Positions 51,474 through 59,974 of a stretch of DNA of 64,000 nucleotides are shown here, piece by piece. Source of the stretch: DATFVJ01 sp035517695 (GTDB taxonomy: Bacteria > Actinomycetota > Actinomycetes > Streptosporangiales > Streptosporangiaceae). The notes beneath the pieces were generated by a model that made no database searches, was not told where the DNA came from, and saw nothing but the letters and a program-made list of their open reading frames with translations. The first letter of the stretch is position 1. Every line of letters begins with the position of its first letter. The position numbers and the translations under genes are program-made. The stretch is taken from positions 7,791 to 71,790 of the forward strand of contig DATIYI010000326.1 of NCBI GenBank assembly GCA_035517695.1. Direction: 5' to 3'.

Positions 51474-52222
51474 GGGTTTACGCCACGTACAACGTCAAGG
51501 GCGGGGTCGGCAAGACCTCGGCGGCGGTCAACCTCGCCTACCTGGCGAGCCGCGAGGGCAGCACTCTGCTCTGGGATCTGGATCCGCAGGCCGCGGCGAC
51601 ATTTCTGTTCCGGATCCGGCCGCGGGTCAAAGGCGGCAGCAAGGCTCTGGTCCGCGGCGCGCGACCGCTGGACGCCGCGATCAAGGGCACCGACTTCGAC
51701 AAACTCGACCTGCTGCCTGCCGACTTTACCTACCGCAGGATGGACCTTGTCCTCGACGCGGCCAAGAAACCCACCCGGCAGATCGCCCGGCTGCTCACGC
51801 CGCTGGCGCGCGAGTACGACACCGTCTTCCTCGACTGCCCGCCGAGCATGTCGCTGGCATCAGAGAACGTGCTGAACGCCGCGGACACCCTGATCGTGCC
51901 GCTCATCCCGACGACGCTCTGCACGCGCACCCTCGACCAGCTCACCGGCTTCGTCGGCGCGTTCGATGGCCGCCGGCCGGCCATCGTGGCGTTTTTCTCC
52001 ATGGTCGACAGGCGTAAACGGCTGCACCGCGACATCGTCGAACACCTACCGGAAGAACGCTCCGACGTCGCCACCGCCGCGGTCCCCGCCCTGTCGCTGA
52101 TCGAGCAGATGGCAGTCCGCCGCGCGCCGCTGCCCGCCTACGCCCCACGGAGCACAGCCGCGCAGTGCTACCGGGATCTGTGGAAAGAGATCTCGGCTAG
52201 TGGTGGCGAAGCGCTCAAGTAA
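51470..52222 (+). CDS. ParA/MinD-family ATPase coupled to the CHAD gene
   Basis: A 250-residue P-loop ATPase. Deviant Walker A KGGVGKTSAAVNLAY near residue 10, switch I LLWDLDPQAAATF, Walker B TVFLDCPPSMS and LIVPLIPTTLCTRTLDQL fit orphan ParA/Soj/McdA-like positioning ATPases. There is no parB or centromere-like array next to it. GTG start overlaps the CHAD stop, so the pair is stoichiometrically coupled. I infer that it positions or segregates a cargo bound by the CHAD protein, likely polyphosphate. Confidence 0.88.
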   Translation: MRVYATYNVKGGVGKTSAAVNLAYLASREGSTLLWDLDPQAAATFLFRIRPRVKGGSKALVRGARPLDAAIKGTDFDKLDLLPADFTYRRMDLVLDAAKKPTRQIARLLTPLAREYDTVFLDCPPSMSLASENVLNAADTLIVPLIPTTLCTRTLDQLTGFVGAFDGRRPAIVAFFSMVDRRKRLHRDIVEHLPEERSDVATAAVPALSLIEQMAVRRAPLPAYAPRSTAAQCYRDLWKEISASGGEALK

Positions 52223-52359
52223 CTGACGCATCCGGCCTCCCGCCTCGCGGTATCCCTCGTCTGGCAGGGCAGCGGGGCGAGGCGTGGCCGCCGATGGGTG
52301 TCAGCCGTCACACGGCAGGCATTCTGATGGCTAGCAGCAGAAACCGAGGAGTTGGCACT

Positions 52360-52890
52360 ATGTCCGTTCGCCGCCTGAATCACGCCGTGCTTTATGTCAG
52401 CGATGTATCACGTTCGGTGAAGTTCTACCGCGACGCGCTCGGTTTCGAGATTGCGACCGAGATCCCGGGCCGCGCCGCATTCCTGCGCGCGCCTGGCACC
52501 TCCAACGACCATGATCTCGGGCTGTTCCAGGTCGCAGCCGCCGCGCAGCCGTCAGGGAGCGGGCCAGGCGCCCGGCGCGCCGACGGCGCGCCACGGCCCG
52601 GCCTCTACCACCTCGCCTGGGAGGTCGGGACCCTGCCCGAGCTTGTGGAGATGCGCGGTAGGCTCGCCGCGCACGGCGTCCTCGTCGGCGCGAGCGACCA
52701 CCGGGTGTCGAAGTCGCTGTACGCGAAGGATCCTGACGGTATCGAGTTCGAGGTGATGTGGCGGGTTCCGGTGCAGGACTGGGCGGAAGAGCTGCGCACG
52801 GGCGAGATGATCGCGCCGCTCGACCTCGACGCGGCGCTCGCTCGCTGGGGTGACCTGGTGACAGGCGCCGCCGCAGGTTCGGCGACCTGA
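52360..52890 (+). CDS. VOC-family (glyoxalase/extradiol dioxygenase fold) protein
   Basis: A 176-residue metal-binding fold with two beta-alpha-beta-beta-beta modules. HAVLYVSDVSRSVKFYRDAL gives the first ligand His; GLYHLAWEVGTLPELVEMRG the second; DPDGIEFEVMWRVP the Glu. This matches catechol 2,3-dioxygenase-like/biphenyl-type VOC enzymes. ATG 52360 follows GAGGAG by 9 bases; an earlier in-frame ATG at 52294 is less supported. The tail EMIAPLDLDAALARWGDLVT is common in the subgroup. Substrate unknown. Confidence 0.82.
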   Translation: MSVRRLNHAVLYVSDVSRSVKFYRDALGFEIATEIPGRAAFLRAPGTSNDHDLGLFQVAAAAQPSGSGPGARRADGAPRPGLYHLAWEVGTLPELVEMRGRLAAHGVLVGASDHRVSKSLYAKDPDGIEFEVMWRVPVQDWAEELRTGEMIAPLDLDAALARWGDLVTGAAAGSAT

Positions 52891-52960
52891 CCGGCCGCGG
52901 GCCGCCGGGGGCGGGCGCGGCGCAGCGGATCCCGCGTTGCCGCACCGATCGGCCGGTATT

Positions 52961-52980
52961 ATTACTTGCTGGTAGGTAAT
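52961..52980. promoter_or_regulatory. Operator-like dyad upstream of the CocE gene
   Basis: ATTACTTGCTGGTAGGTAAT is a 20-base dyad (7 of 10 base pairs symmetric, 5 perfect at the outer ends) in an AT-rich patch, 16 bases before the start codon. It resembles TetR-family operators with TTAC/GTAA arms. No TetR gene is adjacent. Confidence 0.5.
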
Positions 52981-52996
52981 CGGATAGGGGGCGAAA

Positions 52997-55039
52997 ATGC
53001 GGTCTCCTGGCGAGCCGCTACGCAGCCGCGCCCTACGCACGGTCCGCAGCGTCAAACGGAGCACGGTGACGACAGCGGCGGCGACAGCAGCAAGGTCCGG
53101 CGCCGTGGCCACCACGCCGGATGGCGCGGGCGCCATGGCTCCGGACGGCGCAGGCGCCATGGCTCCGGACGGCGCAGGCGCCACCACCCCGGGCGGCGCC
53201 CTCGCCACCGCCCTGGGCAGCACCGTCGCGACGATCCGGCGCGGCAGCGCCTTGGCCCGTGGCAGCAAGGTCACGACCGCGACCGCCGCCAGGGGCGGCG
53301 TCGGCGCCAGCGTGATCGCCGCCAGAGACAGGGCCGCGAGCACCGCGCGCAAGCTGGGCTTCGCCGCGCTGCGGCTGCCGCGCGGGTCCCACCCGGTGGC
53401 CGTGCAGCGCAATCTTGCCGTGCCGATGCCCGATGGCGTCACCCTGCTCGCGGACAGGTACTTCCCCACCGACATCGGGGATCAGGCGGGCAACGGGGAG
53501 CAGGCGCGCAGCGCAGATCAGCCGGGTAGCGCGGATCACCCAGGCAGCGGGCAGCCGCCGGTGATCCTGGTGCGCTCGCCGTACGGGCGCAGCGGCTTGG
53601 TCGGCCTCGCCTGCGGTCACTTCTTCGCCCAGCACGGTTTCCAGGCGGTCGTGCAGAGCGTGCGCGGCACGTTCGGGTCTGGCGGCGTATTCGACCCACT
53701 CGGCAACGAACGGGAGGACGGGCTGGCCACCGTCGCCTGGCTGAAAGCGCAGCCGTGGTTCGGCGGCACGTTCGCCATGTACGGCCCGAGCTATCTCGGC
53801 TACTCTCAGTGGGCGATCGCCGCCAACGCCGGGCCAGAACTGAAGGCCATGGCCGCGCAAATGGCGGCGTCCCAATTCCACGACGCGGCCTACGTCGGCG
53901 GGGCGTTCGCGCTCGAGTCGACACTCAGCTGGAGCGACCTGACCACCCGCATCGAGCGGCCGATCGGCCGCTTGACCGCGGCCGTCACGTCCATCCGCCG
54001 GGCCAGGCGTGCCGCTTTGACGGGACGGCCGCTAGCCGACCTTGACACCCTTGCCGCTGGTGCACCGGTCCCCTTCTTCCAGGACCTGCTGTGTAACCAG
54101 GCGACTGATGGGCCTTACTGGCAGCGCCGCGACCACAGCGGCAGCGTCGCCGACGTGGCCGTCCCCATCAGCCTGCTTGGCGGCTGGTACGACGTATTCC
54201 TGCCCTGGCAGCTGCGGGACTACGCGGTACTGCGCGAGGCCGGTCGGCAGCCGCAGCTGACGATCGGGCCGTGGTATCACGTCGACCCACGGCAACTGCG
54301 CGCGGCGAGCGCCGACGCGCTTGCCTGGTTCCGCGCCCACCTCCTCGGCGACGAGTCCCAGCTGCGTGATCAGCCGGTCCGCCTGTACATCACAGGTGCT
54401 GGTGAATGGCGTCACTATCCGGACTGGCCAGTGCCTGGAATGCGGCAGGAACGTTGGCACCTGCAGCAGGGCCGGCGCCTTCGGCCCGCGCCGCCCGCGG
54501 CGTCGCCGCCCGACACCTACCGCTACGATCCCGCGCACCCGACACCCACCCTCAGCGGCCCCACGCTTGTCGGCAACTCCGAGCCTGCGGACAACCGGCG
54601 GCTTGAGCTGCGCAAGGACGTGCTCACGTTCACCGGCCCGATACTGTGGTCCAGCCTGGAGATCATCGGGCCGGTGACCGCCGACCTGTACGTCAGGTCC
54701 AACCGCGTCCACACCGACCTCGTCGTCCGGCTCTGCGATGTGGGGCCGACCGGCACGTCGATCAACGTCTGCGAGGGCGTGCGCCGCCTAGTGGCTGGAA
54801 ATCCTGAGCCCGCCGCCGACGGCGTGCGGCGCGTGCCGGTTGATCTCTGGCCGGCCGGGCACAGCTTCCTGCCAGGTCACCGGTTGCGCGTCCAGGTGGC
54901 GAGCGGAGCCTACCCGCGGGTGGACCGCAACCCTGGAACCGGGGAACCGCTGGGGGCCGCCCCTATGGTTACCGCTCACCAGGAGGTCTTCCACGACCCG
55001 GACCACCCGTCCGCGATCGTGCTGCCCGTGACCGGCTGA
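52997..55039 (+). CDS. CocE/NonD-family hydrolase (S15-like)
   Basis: A 680-residue alpha/beta hydrolase with C-terminal jelly-roll. RNLAVPMPDGVTLLADRYFP opens the catalytic domain; the nucleophile is Ser in YGPSYLGYSQWA; GGWYDVFLPWQL contains the Asp region and GPWYHVDPRQL the His; the X-Pro dipeptidyl-peptidase C-terminal domain ends with HRLRVQVASGAYPRVDRNPG. The first ~130 residues are Ala/Gly/Thr-rich with repeats of DGAGAMAP encoded by a 24-bp minisatellite and may be disordered. GGGGGCG precedes the ATG. Acyl ester or peptide substrates possible. Confidence 0.87.
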   Translation: MRSPGEPLRSRALRTVRSVKRSTVTTAAATAARSGAVATTPDGAGAMAPDGAGAMAPDGAGATTPGGALATALGSTVATIRRGSALARGSKVTTATAARGGVGASVIAARDRAASTARKLGFAALRLPRGSHPVAVQRNLAVPMPDGVTLLADRYFPTDIGDQAGNGEQARSADQPGSADHPGSGQPPVILVRSPYGRSGLVGLACGHFFAQHGFQAVVQSVRGTFGSGGVFDPLGNEREDGLATVAWLKAQPWFGGTFAMYGPSYLGYSQWAIAANAGPELKAMAAQMAASQFHDAAYVGGAFALESTLSWSDLTTRIERPIGRLTAAVTSIRRARRAALTGRPLADLDTLAAGAPVPFFQDLLCNQATDGPYWQRRDHSGSVADVAVPISLLGGWYDVFLPWQLRDYAVLREAGRQPQLTIGPWYHVDPRQLRAASADALAWFRAHLLGDESQLRDQPVRLYITGAGEWRHYPDWPVPGMRQERWHLQQGRRLRPAPPAASPPDTYRYDPAHPTPTLSGPTLVGNSEPADNRRLELRKDVLTFTGPILWSSLEIIGPVTADLYVRSNRVHTDLVVRLCDVGPTGTSINVCEGVRRLVAGNPEPAADGVRRVPVDLWPAGHSFLPGHRLRVQVASGAYPRVDRNPGTGEPLGAAPMVTAHQEVFHDPDHPSAIVLPVTG

Positions 55040-55106
55040 CGGCGCGACCCGCCACCCGCAAGCGCACGCGGATGGGCCCACCGCATGCACCGCGGCGCGC
55101 CGATTC

Positions 55107-55799
55107 TCAGGCGGCACGCGCGGCGCGGGCGAGGTGGCGCGCCTGCCGTAGCGGTTCTGGTGTGCGGCGCCTGCACCAGCTTCTGAGCACCACATCGGCG
55201 GCCACGTTGACGCTGGTCCGCCAGGCGGCGTGGACGGCAAGCGGGCGGGTACCTGCCCGGGTCCGCAGCCAGCACCCGACCTGCTCGCCATCGATGACGA
55301 TGGGGCTCGCGGCGCCGTACCGATCAGGTGGCCAATCCGCTTGCGGCGCTGAGTTCAGTTCCCGCGTCGCGAGCAGTGCCCGGTGGGTGACGCCGACGGT
55401 GGGCAGCCCGAGCACCGCACCAAGGTGCAGCGCCAGGCCTGCGCGTCGTGGGTGATCGCGCCCCGTCGCGTTGACGAGCAGCACCGCGGGCTCTGTGGGC
55501 AGGTCACGGACGGCTGCCTCGAGCAGCGGGCCCTCGCGAAGGGCGAGCAGGCCCGGTTCATACGGGCCGCTCGCCACGCCCGCACGGACCGTCCCGGCCA
55601 GGTGCCGGCGACCGCGCAGCGCCACCGCAGCGGCCCAGGCCGGCTCACCTGCCGCGCCCGGGCCGTGACGGTCACGCCCGAAACAAACGAAACAGCCTGC
55701 GATCATTAGCTCCCCAGCCGGCGGCTGCCAGGCGGGCGGCGCGGCGGCCGCCAGGCGCCGCTGCTCCTCGATCAGCGCATCCGCCTCTGTGGGCCACAT
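55107..55799 (-). CDS. nfi: Endonuclease V (deoxyinosine 3'-endonuclease)
   Basis: Repair nuclease of 230 residues acting on deoxyinosine in DNA. FVCFGRDRHG and AGVASGPYEPGLLALREGPL match the family, with the Glu of LREGPLLEA, the Asp of NATGRDHPRRAGLALHLG and LGLPTVGVTHR. The first catalytic Asp motif (usually GxDxS) is altered (CFVCFGRD), so activity may differ. The ATG at 55799 gives a normal length; the frame is open to 56153 opposite arginine deiminase and is spurious there. Divergent from arcA with 109 bases between. Confidence 0.85.
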   Translation of the reverse strand: MWPTEADALIEEQRRLAAAAPPAWQPPAGELMIAGCFVCFGRDRHGPGAAGEPAWAAAVALRGRRHLAGTVRAGVASGPYEPGLLALREGPLLEAAVRDLPTEPAVLLVNATGRDHPRRAGLALHLGAVLGLPTVGVTHRALLATRELNSAPQADWPPDRYGAASPIVIDGEQVGCWLRTRAGTRPLAVHAAWRTSVNVAADVVLRSWCRRRTPEPLRQARHLARAARAA

Positions 55800-55908
55800 A
55801 CCGTCCAGTCTCACTGGTATCCAGCGGTCGCGCACCGCGCAGCCGTTCGGGAATAGCGGGTTTGGGGCATCTCTGATCGGGGATCCCCATGTCTGCCTGG
55901 AGGCAACC

Positions 55909-57129
55909 ATGGCTCTGCAGGTCAACTCCGAGGTCGGCCGCCTCAGGCAGGTCATCGTCCACCGGCCTGGCCTCGAGCTGAGCCGGCTGACCCCGTCCAA
56001 CGCCGCCGACCTGCTCTTCGACGACGTGCTGTGGGCACGGCGGGCGGGCGAGGAGCACGACGACTTCGTCGCGGCGATGCGGGCACGCGGCGTCACCGTG
56101 CACCTGTTCGGTGACCTGCTCCGCGACACGCTAGCCACACCCGAGGCACGCACCTACGTGCTCGACCGGACCTTTGACGAGCGGTTCTACGGACCGATGG
56201 CCATCGACGCGGTCCGCAACGCGTTCGACGCCATGGACGTCGACACCCTGGAGCAGTACTTGGTCGGGGGCATCACCAAACGCGAACTACTTGAGCGGAT
56301 CCCGCAGCCGCCCAGCGTGTGGTTCCACTCGCTGGCACTTGACGACTTCGTCCTCAGCCCACTGCCGAACCATCTCTACACCAGGGACACTTCGTGCTGG
56401 ATCTACAGCGGTGTGTCGATCAACGCGATGCGTAAGCGGGCCAGGCGGCGCGAAACCATCCACTACGAGGCCCTGTACGGGTGGCATCCGATTTTCGCGG
56501 ACGGGCGGTTTGAGGTGTGGAACGAGGGCAGCGTCACGGCGCCTGCCACGATGGAAGGCGGCGACGTGATGCCGGTCGGCAACGGCTCGGTGCTGATCGG
56601 GATGAGTGAGCGGACCCAGCCACAGACGATTGAGATGCTCGCGCGGCGTCTGTTCGCCGCGGGCGGGGCAGCGCGCATCGTCGCGGTCAACATGCCGAAG
56701 GCACGGGCTGTCATGCACCTCGACACGGTCATGACCATGGTCGACCGCGGAGTGTTCACCAAATACGCCGGGCTCGGGATGCTTCCCGCCTACACGATCG
56801 AGCCAGGTGACAACGAGAAGGAACTCAAGGTCACCGACCATCCGCCGGCAGACATGCACAAGGCGATAGCGGCGGCGCTCGGGCTTGACGATGTCAAGAT
56901 GCTCACCCCGACCTACGATGTCTACACCGCCGAACGTGAGCAATGGGATGACGGCTGCAACGTCCTGGCCATCGAGCCTGGCGTGGTGATCTCATACGAG
57001 CGCAACGACACCACCAACACCTTCCTCCGGCGCAGCGGCCTCGAGGTCATCACCATCAGGGGCAACGAGCTTGGCCGTGGCAGGGGCGGCTCGCACTGCA
57101 TGACCTGCCCGGTCGAGCGCGACAGTTAG
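55909..57129 (+). CDS. arcA: Arginine deiminase
   Basis: Hydrolyses L-arginine to citrulline and ammonia. The 406-residue product has all landmarks: EVGRLRQVIVHRPGLEL at the start, PNHLYTRDTSCWI, TMEGGDVMPVGNGSVLIGMS, the His/Asp of MHLDTVMTMVD and the nucleophilic Cys in RGGSHCMTCP at the end. GGAGG at 55899-55903 precedes the ATG. arcB and arcC are not downstream (NUDIX gene is convergent), so the full deiminase pathway is not local. A large inverted repeat follows. Confidence 0.95.
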   Translation: MALQVNSEVGRLRQVIVHRPGLELSRLTPSNAADLLFDDVLWARRAGEEHDDFVAAMRARGVTVHLFGDLLRDTLATPEARTYVLDRTFDERFYGPMAIDAVRNAFDAMDVDTLEQYLVGGITKRELLERIPQPPSVWFHSLALDDFVLSPLPNHLYTRDTSCWIYSGVSINAMRKRARRRETIHYEALYGWHPIFADGRFEVWNEGSVTAPATMEGGDVMPVGNGSVLIGMSERTQPQTIEMLARRLFAAGGAARIVAVNMPKARAVMHLDTVMTMVDRGVFTKYAGLGMLPAYTIEPGDNEKELKVTDHPPADMHKAIAAALGLDDVKMLTPTYDVYTAEREQWDDGCNVLAIEPGVVISYERNDTTNTFLRRSGLEVITIRGNELGRGRGGSHCMTCPVERDS

Positions 57130-57198
57130 GGCATGTTTCCCCGGCTGATCGGGTCGGCACGGGCGCAGCCCCAGGAGAGGTTCGGCACGGTGACATTT

Positions 57199-57253
57199 TC
57201 ATGATCGTGGTGCCTAAGCCGCGCATATCACGGGCTAGGTACCACGATCATGA
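57199..57253. terminator. Long inverted repeat after arcA
   Basis: TCATGATCGTGGT (57199-57211) and ACCACGATCATGA (57241-57253) are perfect 13-base arms; after one mismatch CCT/AGG continues the stem. The stem would be ~17 bases with a ~21-base loop. It sits between convergent arcA and NUDIX genes. There is no T-run, so a terminator role is likely but unproven; its length is unusual here. Confidence 0.6.
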
Positions 57254-57284
57254 GAAGGGACGGTGCGCGGCGGGCCGGACGAGG

Positions 57285-57884
57285 CTAAAGGTGCGCGTCA
57301 AGGCCGAGCGTGGCGCCACCATGAGCGCCGCGCTCGTGCAGGATCAGCAGGGTGTAAGCGGCCAGGGTGGCGTCGTCGGTGATGGCACCGCCGACGATCA
57401 TCTGCTCGAATGAGCCGCGGGAGACCCATGCCTGGCGCATGTCCTGTTCCTCGTGTTCGCGCCGCGCCACGCCGTGGCGCAGATCAGTGGCGAGATAGAT
57501 GTTGCAGCCCTGCCGGCTCATGCCGTGGGAGCAGTGCAGGAAGCCAAGATGCGCCAGCGTGCCCGCCCGCAGGCCCGTCTCCTCGGCAAGCTCGCGGCGC
57601 GCCAACTGCTCAGGATCGGCGGACGCGCGGCCTGGCATCGTGCCCTGAGGAAAACTCCAACTGCGCCGCCCGATCGGGTAGCGATACTCCTCGACCAGGT
57701 GGAATCCGCCGTCTTCTGCCGGGATGACCAGCGCGAAGTCCGGCTTGTCGATCACGCCGTAAATGCCGCGTGAGCCGTCGGGCCGCTCGATCCGGTCCTC
57801 GCGGACGGTCATCCACGCGTTCTCGTAGACGACCCGCGACGACAACTGCCTGATGGCGGGTCCGTCGCCCGCCTCGTGGTTCAT
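57285..57884 (-). CDS. NUDIX hydrolase (ADP-ribose pyrophosphatase type)
   Basis: A 199-residue NUDIX protein. RVVYENAWMTVREDRIERPD and YGVIDKPDFALVIPAEDGGF precede the box region FPQGTMPGRASADPEQLARR then ELAEETGLRAG, containing REL-EE-G. This is the spaced form typical of ADP-sugar pyrophosphatases. The ATG at 57884 overlaps the GlxA regulator stop by 4 bases (ATGA), so both are coexpressed; the frame is open upstream to 57974. Substrate could be ADP-ribose or another nucleotide sugar. Confidence 0.88.
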   Translation of the reverse strand: MNHEAGDGPAIRQLSSRVVYENAWMTVREDRIERPDGSRGIYGVIDKPDFALVIPAEDGGFHLVEEYRYPIGRRSWSFPQGTMPGRASADPEQLARRELAEETGLRAGTLAHLGFLHCSHGMSRQGCNIYLATDLRHGVARREHEEQDMRQAWVSRGSFEQMIVGGAITDDATLAAYTLLILHERGAHGGATLGLDAHL

Positions 57885-58924
57885 CTCGGCGCGCCCGCGA
57901 GAGCAGAGGCGTCGCGCTGCGCGGAGCCGTCGCTCCCCGCGGAGCCGTCGCGCCCCGCGGAGCCGTCGCGCCACGCGGAGCCGTTATGAAAAGTTCTCCG
58001 ATACACCTGTGGTGAGACTCCGGCGACCCGGACGAAATGCCGCCGCATCCCCGACGCCGCGCCGAAGCCGCACGTGTGTGCGATCCGCTCGACCGGCTCC
58101 GCTGTGCTTTCAAGTAGCTGCTGCGCCAGGTGGATCCGCTCGTGCAGCAGCCACTGCAGCGGGCTGGCGCCTGTCGCCGCGTGCAGGCGGCGGGTGAATG
58201 TGCGCGGGCTGACTCCAGCCTCGCGCGCAAGATCGGCGACGGTGATGGGCTGGTCAAGCCGGGCGCGGGCCCAGTCGAGCACGGGACCAAGACCCGGTTC
58301 GTCCGAACCGGAAAGCGGCCGGTCAACGTACTGCGCCTGGCCCCCATCGCGGTGCGGCGGGACGACGATGCGGCGGGCGAGCGCATTGGCCACTCGGGTG
58401 CCGTGGTCCTTGCGGACAAGGTGCAGGCACAGGTCGATCCCCGCGGCCGCGCCTGCGGAGGTCAAGACGTCCCCGTCGTCGACATAGAGCACGGCCGGAT
58501 CGACGCTGACCCGCGGATAGCCGCTGGATAGCTGCGCCGCGTGCATCCAGTGCGTGGTGGCGCGCCTGCCATCGAGCAGGCCCGCCTCAGCCAGGGCGAA
58601 CGCCCCGGTGCAGATCGAGGCGATCCGCGCACCGCGTGCATGCGCCGCGCGCAGCGCGTCGATCACCGGCGCTGGGATGTCGCCGCCGACGCTCGCGCAG
58701 GCAGGCACGATCACGGTGGCGGCGCCGATGGCGGCGTCGAGGCCGTAGGGGGCGGGCACCGACAAGCCGGTTCCGATCGGCACGGGCCCGCGCCCAGGGG
58801 CGCACAGGAGCATGCGGTACCAGGGCGAGGCGAGATCGGGGCGGTCGACACCGAAGACTTCACAGGGGGCGGCCAGCTCGAACACTGGTACCTCATCCCA
58901 CACGACCACGGCGACGGCGTGCAT
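57881..58924 (-). CDS. GlxA-family AraC-type regulator with DJ-1/PfpI domain
   Basis: A 347-residue regulator. The N-terminal DJ-1-like domain starts VAVVVWDEVPVFELAAPCEV and has the nucleophile-elbow-like ARIASICTGAFALAEAGLLD; the AraC output spans LDQPITVADLAREAGVSPRT, FTRRLHAATGASPLQWLL and IAHTCGFGAASGMRRHFVRV. The C-terminal tail is a repeat of DGSAGRDGSAGSDGSAQRD type, encoded by an 18-bp minisatellite (57914-57985). Coupled to the NUDIX gene. Target and inducer unknown. Confidence 0.9.
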   Translation of the reverse strand: MHAVAVVVWDEVPVFELAAPCEVFGVDRPDLASPWYRMLLCAPGRGPVPIGTGLSVPAPYGLDAAIGAATVIVPACASVGGDIPAPVIDALRAAHARGARIASICTGAFALAEAGLLDGRRATTHWMHAAQLSSGYPRVSVDPAVLYVDDGDVLTSAGAAAGIDLCLHLVRKDHGTRVANALARRIVVPPHRDGGQAQYVDRPLSGSDEPGLGPVLDWARARLDQPITVADLAREAGVSPRTFTRRLHAATGASPLQWLLHERIHLAQQLLESTAEPVERIAHTCGFGAASGMRRHFVRVAGVSPQVYRRTFHNGSAWRDGSAGRDGSAGSDGSAQRDASALAGAPR

Positions 58925-59084
58925 GGCTGGAATTTAGCGCATGATGTCGTTCCAGTCACTTTTGCGCCGGTCGCGGCAGTCCGAGGCTGGTCTGATGGGA
59001 CAGGGCGGCTCGGCGCGGTCGCGCCGATCTTGCGGTCAGACCGGACTTCAGACGCGCGGCGGCTCCGTGGTGGAACGCGGCCAG

Positions 59085-59745
59085 TCAGGAATCTCGCCCG
59101 AGCAGCGCGGCGCTGCGCCCGATCGCCCGCTCAGCGTCTGCGGCGAAACGGCCGATGATGGCGGCGGCGGGCTCGACCGCGCGGACCAAGCCGATCGCCT
59201 GGCCGGCGTACACGTGGTAGGTGTCGAAATCGTCCGCGGCGCGGGCCTGGCGGAGCCGTTCGTTCTCCCCCGACCGGCGGGCCTGCAGGTCGTCCTCCTT
59301 GCCGTGCCACTGATCGGTGAACCGGTTACGCAGCGCACGGCCCGGGGTCGCCGCCGGGTAACCGGCGCCAAGTGCGATGTCGAATACCCGCGTCTGGACG
59401 GTGTCGGTCTCCGCGGCACTGAGCAGGCGCTCCTTGCGAGCTGGCGGCCCGTCCGCCTCCTGCGCCGCGGAAAGCGCGCTGCCGATCCACGCGCCCGAGG
59501 CGCCCATGATCAGCGTGCCCGCGACGGCCGCGCCGGTTGCGATGCCGCCAGCGGCGAGAACGGGCACCGGACTGGCGCCGACGACGTCGAGCACGACCTG
59601 CAGGATCGTGAGCGTGCCGATGAACCCGGTGTGCCCACCGGCCTCGGTGCCCTGGGCGACCAGCGCATCCGCGCCAGCCGCGAGCGCGGTCACGGCCTCG
59701 GCCCGGGTGCGTACCTGAACAGCCAGCCTGGCGCCGCGGGCACAG
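59085..59745 (-). pseudogene. Nitronate monooxygenase, N-terminally truncated
   Basis: The minus-strand frame encodes LAVQVRTRAEAVTALAAGAD, ALVAQGTEAGGHTGFIGTLT, PVPVLAAGGIATGAAVAGTL and MGASGAWIGSALSAAQEADG with the usual C-terminal helices, ending LGRDS. This is the C-terminal two-thirds of an NMO/2-nitropropane dioxygenase-like flavoprotein. The first ~110 residues (FMN-binding start) are missing; instead, the DNA beyond ~59745 is coding-like on the other strand for an LLM protein. The frame continues to 59891 as nonsense. Not expected to be active. Confidence 0.75.
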
Positions 59746-59751
59746 CGTACG

Positions 59752-59952
59752 GCGCGGACGCCGTTCGACGTGGCACTCGAGGGGCGCACAGACGGCTCCA
59801 CCGCGGACCGCGGCGGGCAGCACGTCGTGCCGTACGCGCGAGTCGGCCTGACCTGGTGGGTCGAGGCGCTCGGCTGGTGGCGCGGCAGCACTGCCGACGC
59901 GCTGAGCCGCGTCCGCCAGGGGCCGCCCCGGATCGCTGACGCTGCGGTTTAG
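59752..59952 (+). pseudogene. C-terminal remnant of an LLM-class oxidoreductase
   Basis: The frame reads PFDVALEGRTDGSTADRGGQ, VVPYARVGLTWWVEALGWWR and ADALSRVRQGPPRI to a TAG, the characteristic tail of LLM flavin-dependent oxidoreductases (the AxxGxTWWxE and RxGPPR signatures). All upstream parts are absent because nitronate monooxygenase sequence on the opposite strand begins at ~59745. The two remnants meet head on at a deletion or inversion point. Confidence 0.7.
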
Positions 59953-59974
59953 GTTTAGGTAGTGTCGTAGCGAA

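Noticed and set aside
51470..52222. Chromosomal partition ParA
   Set aside because: No parB or parS-like sites nearby and the coupling is to a CHAD gene, so an orphan positioning ATPase fits better.
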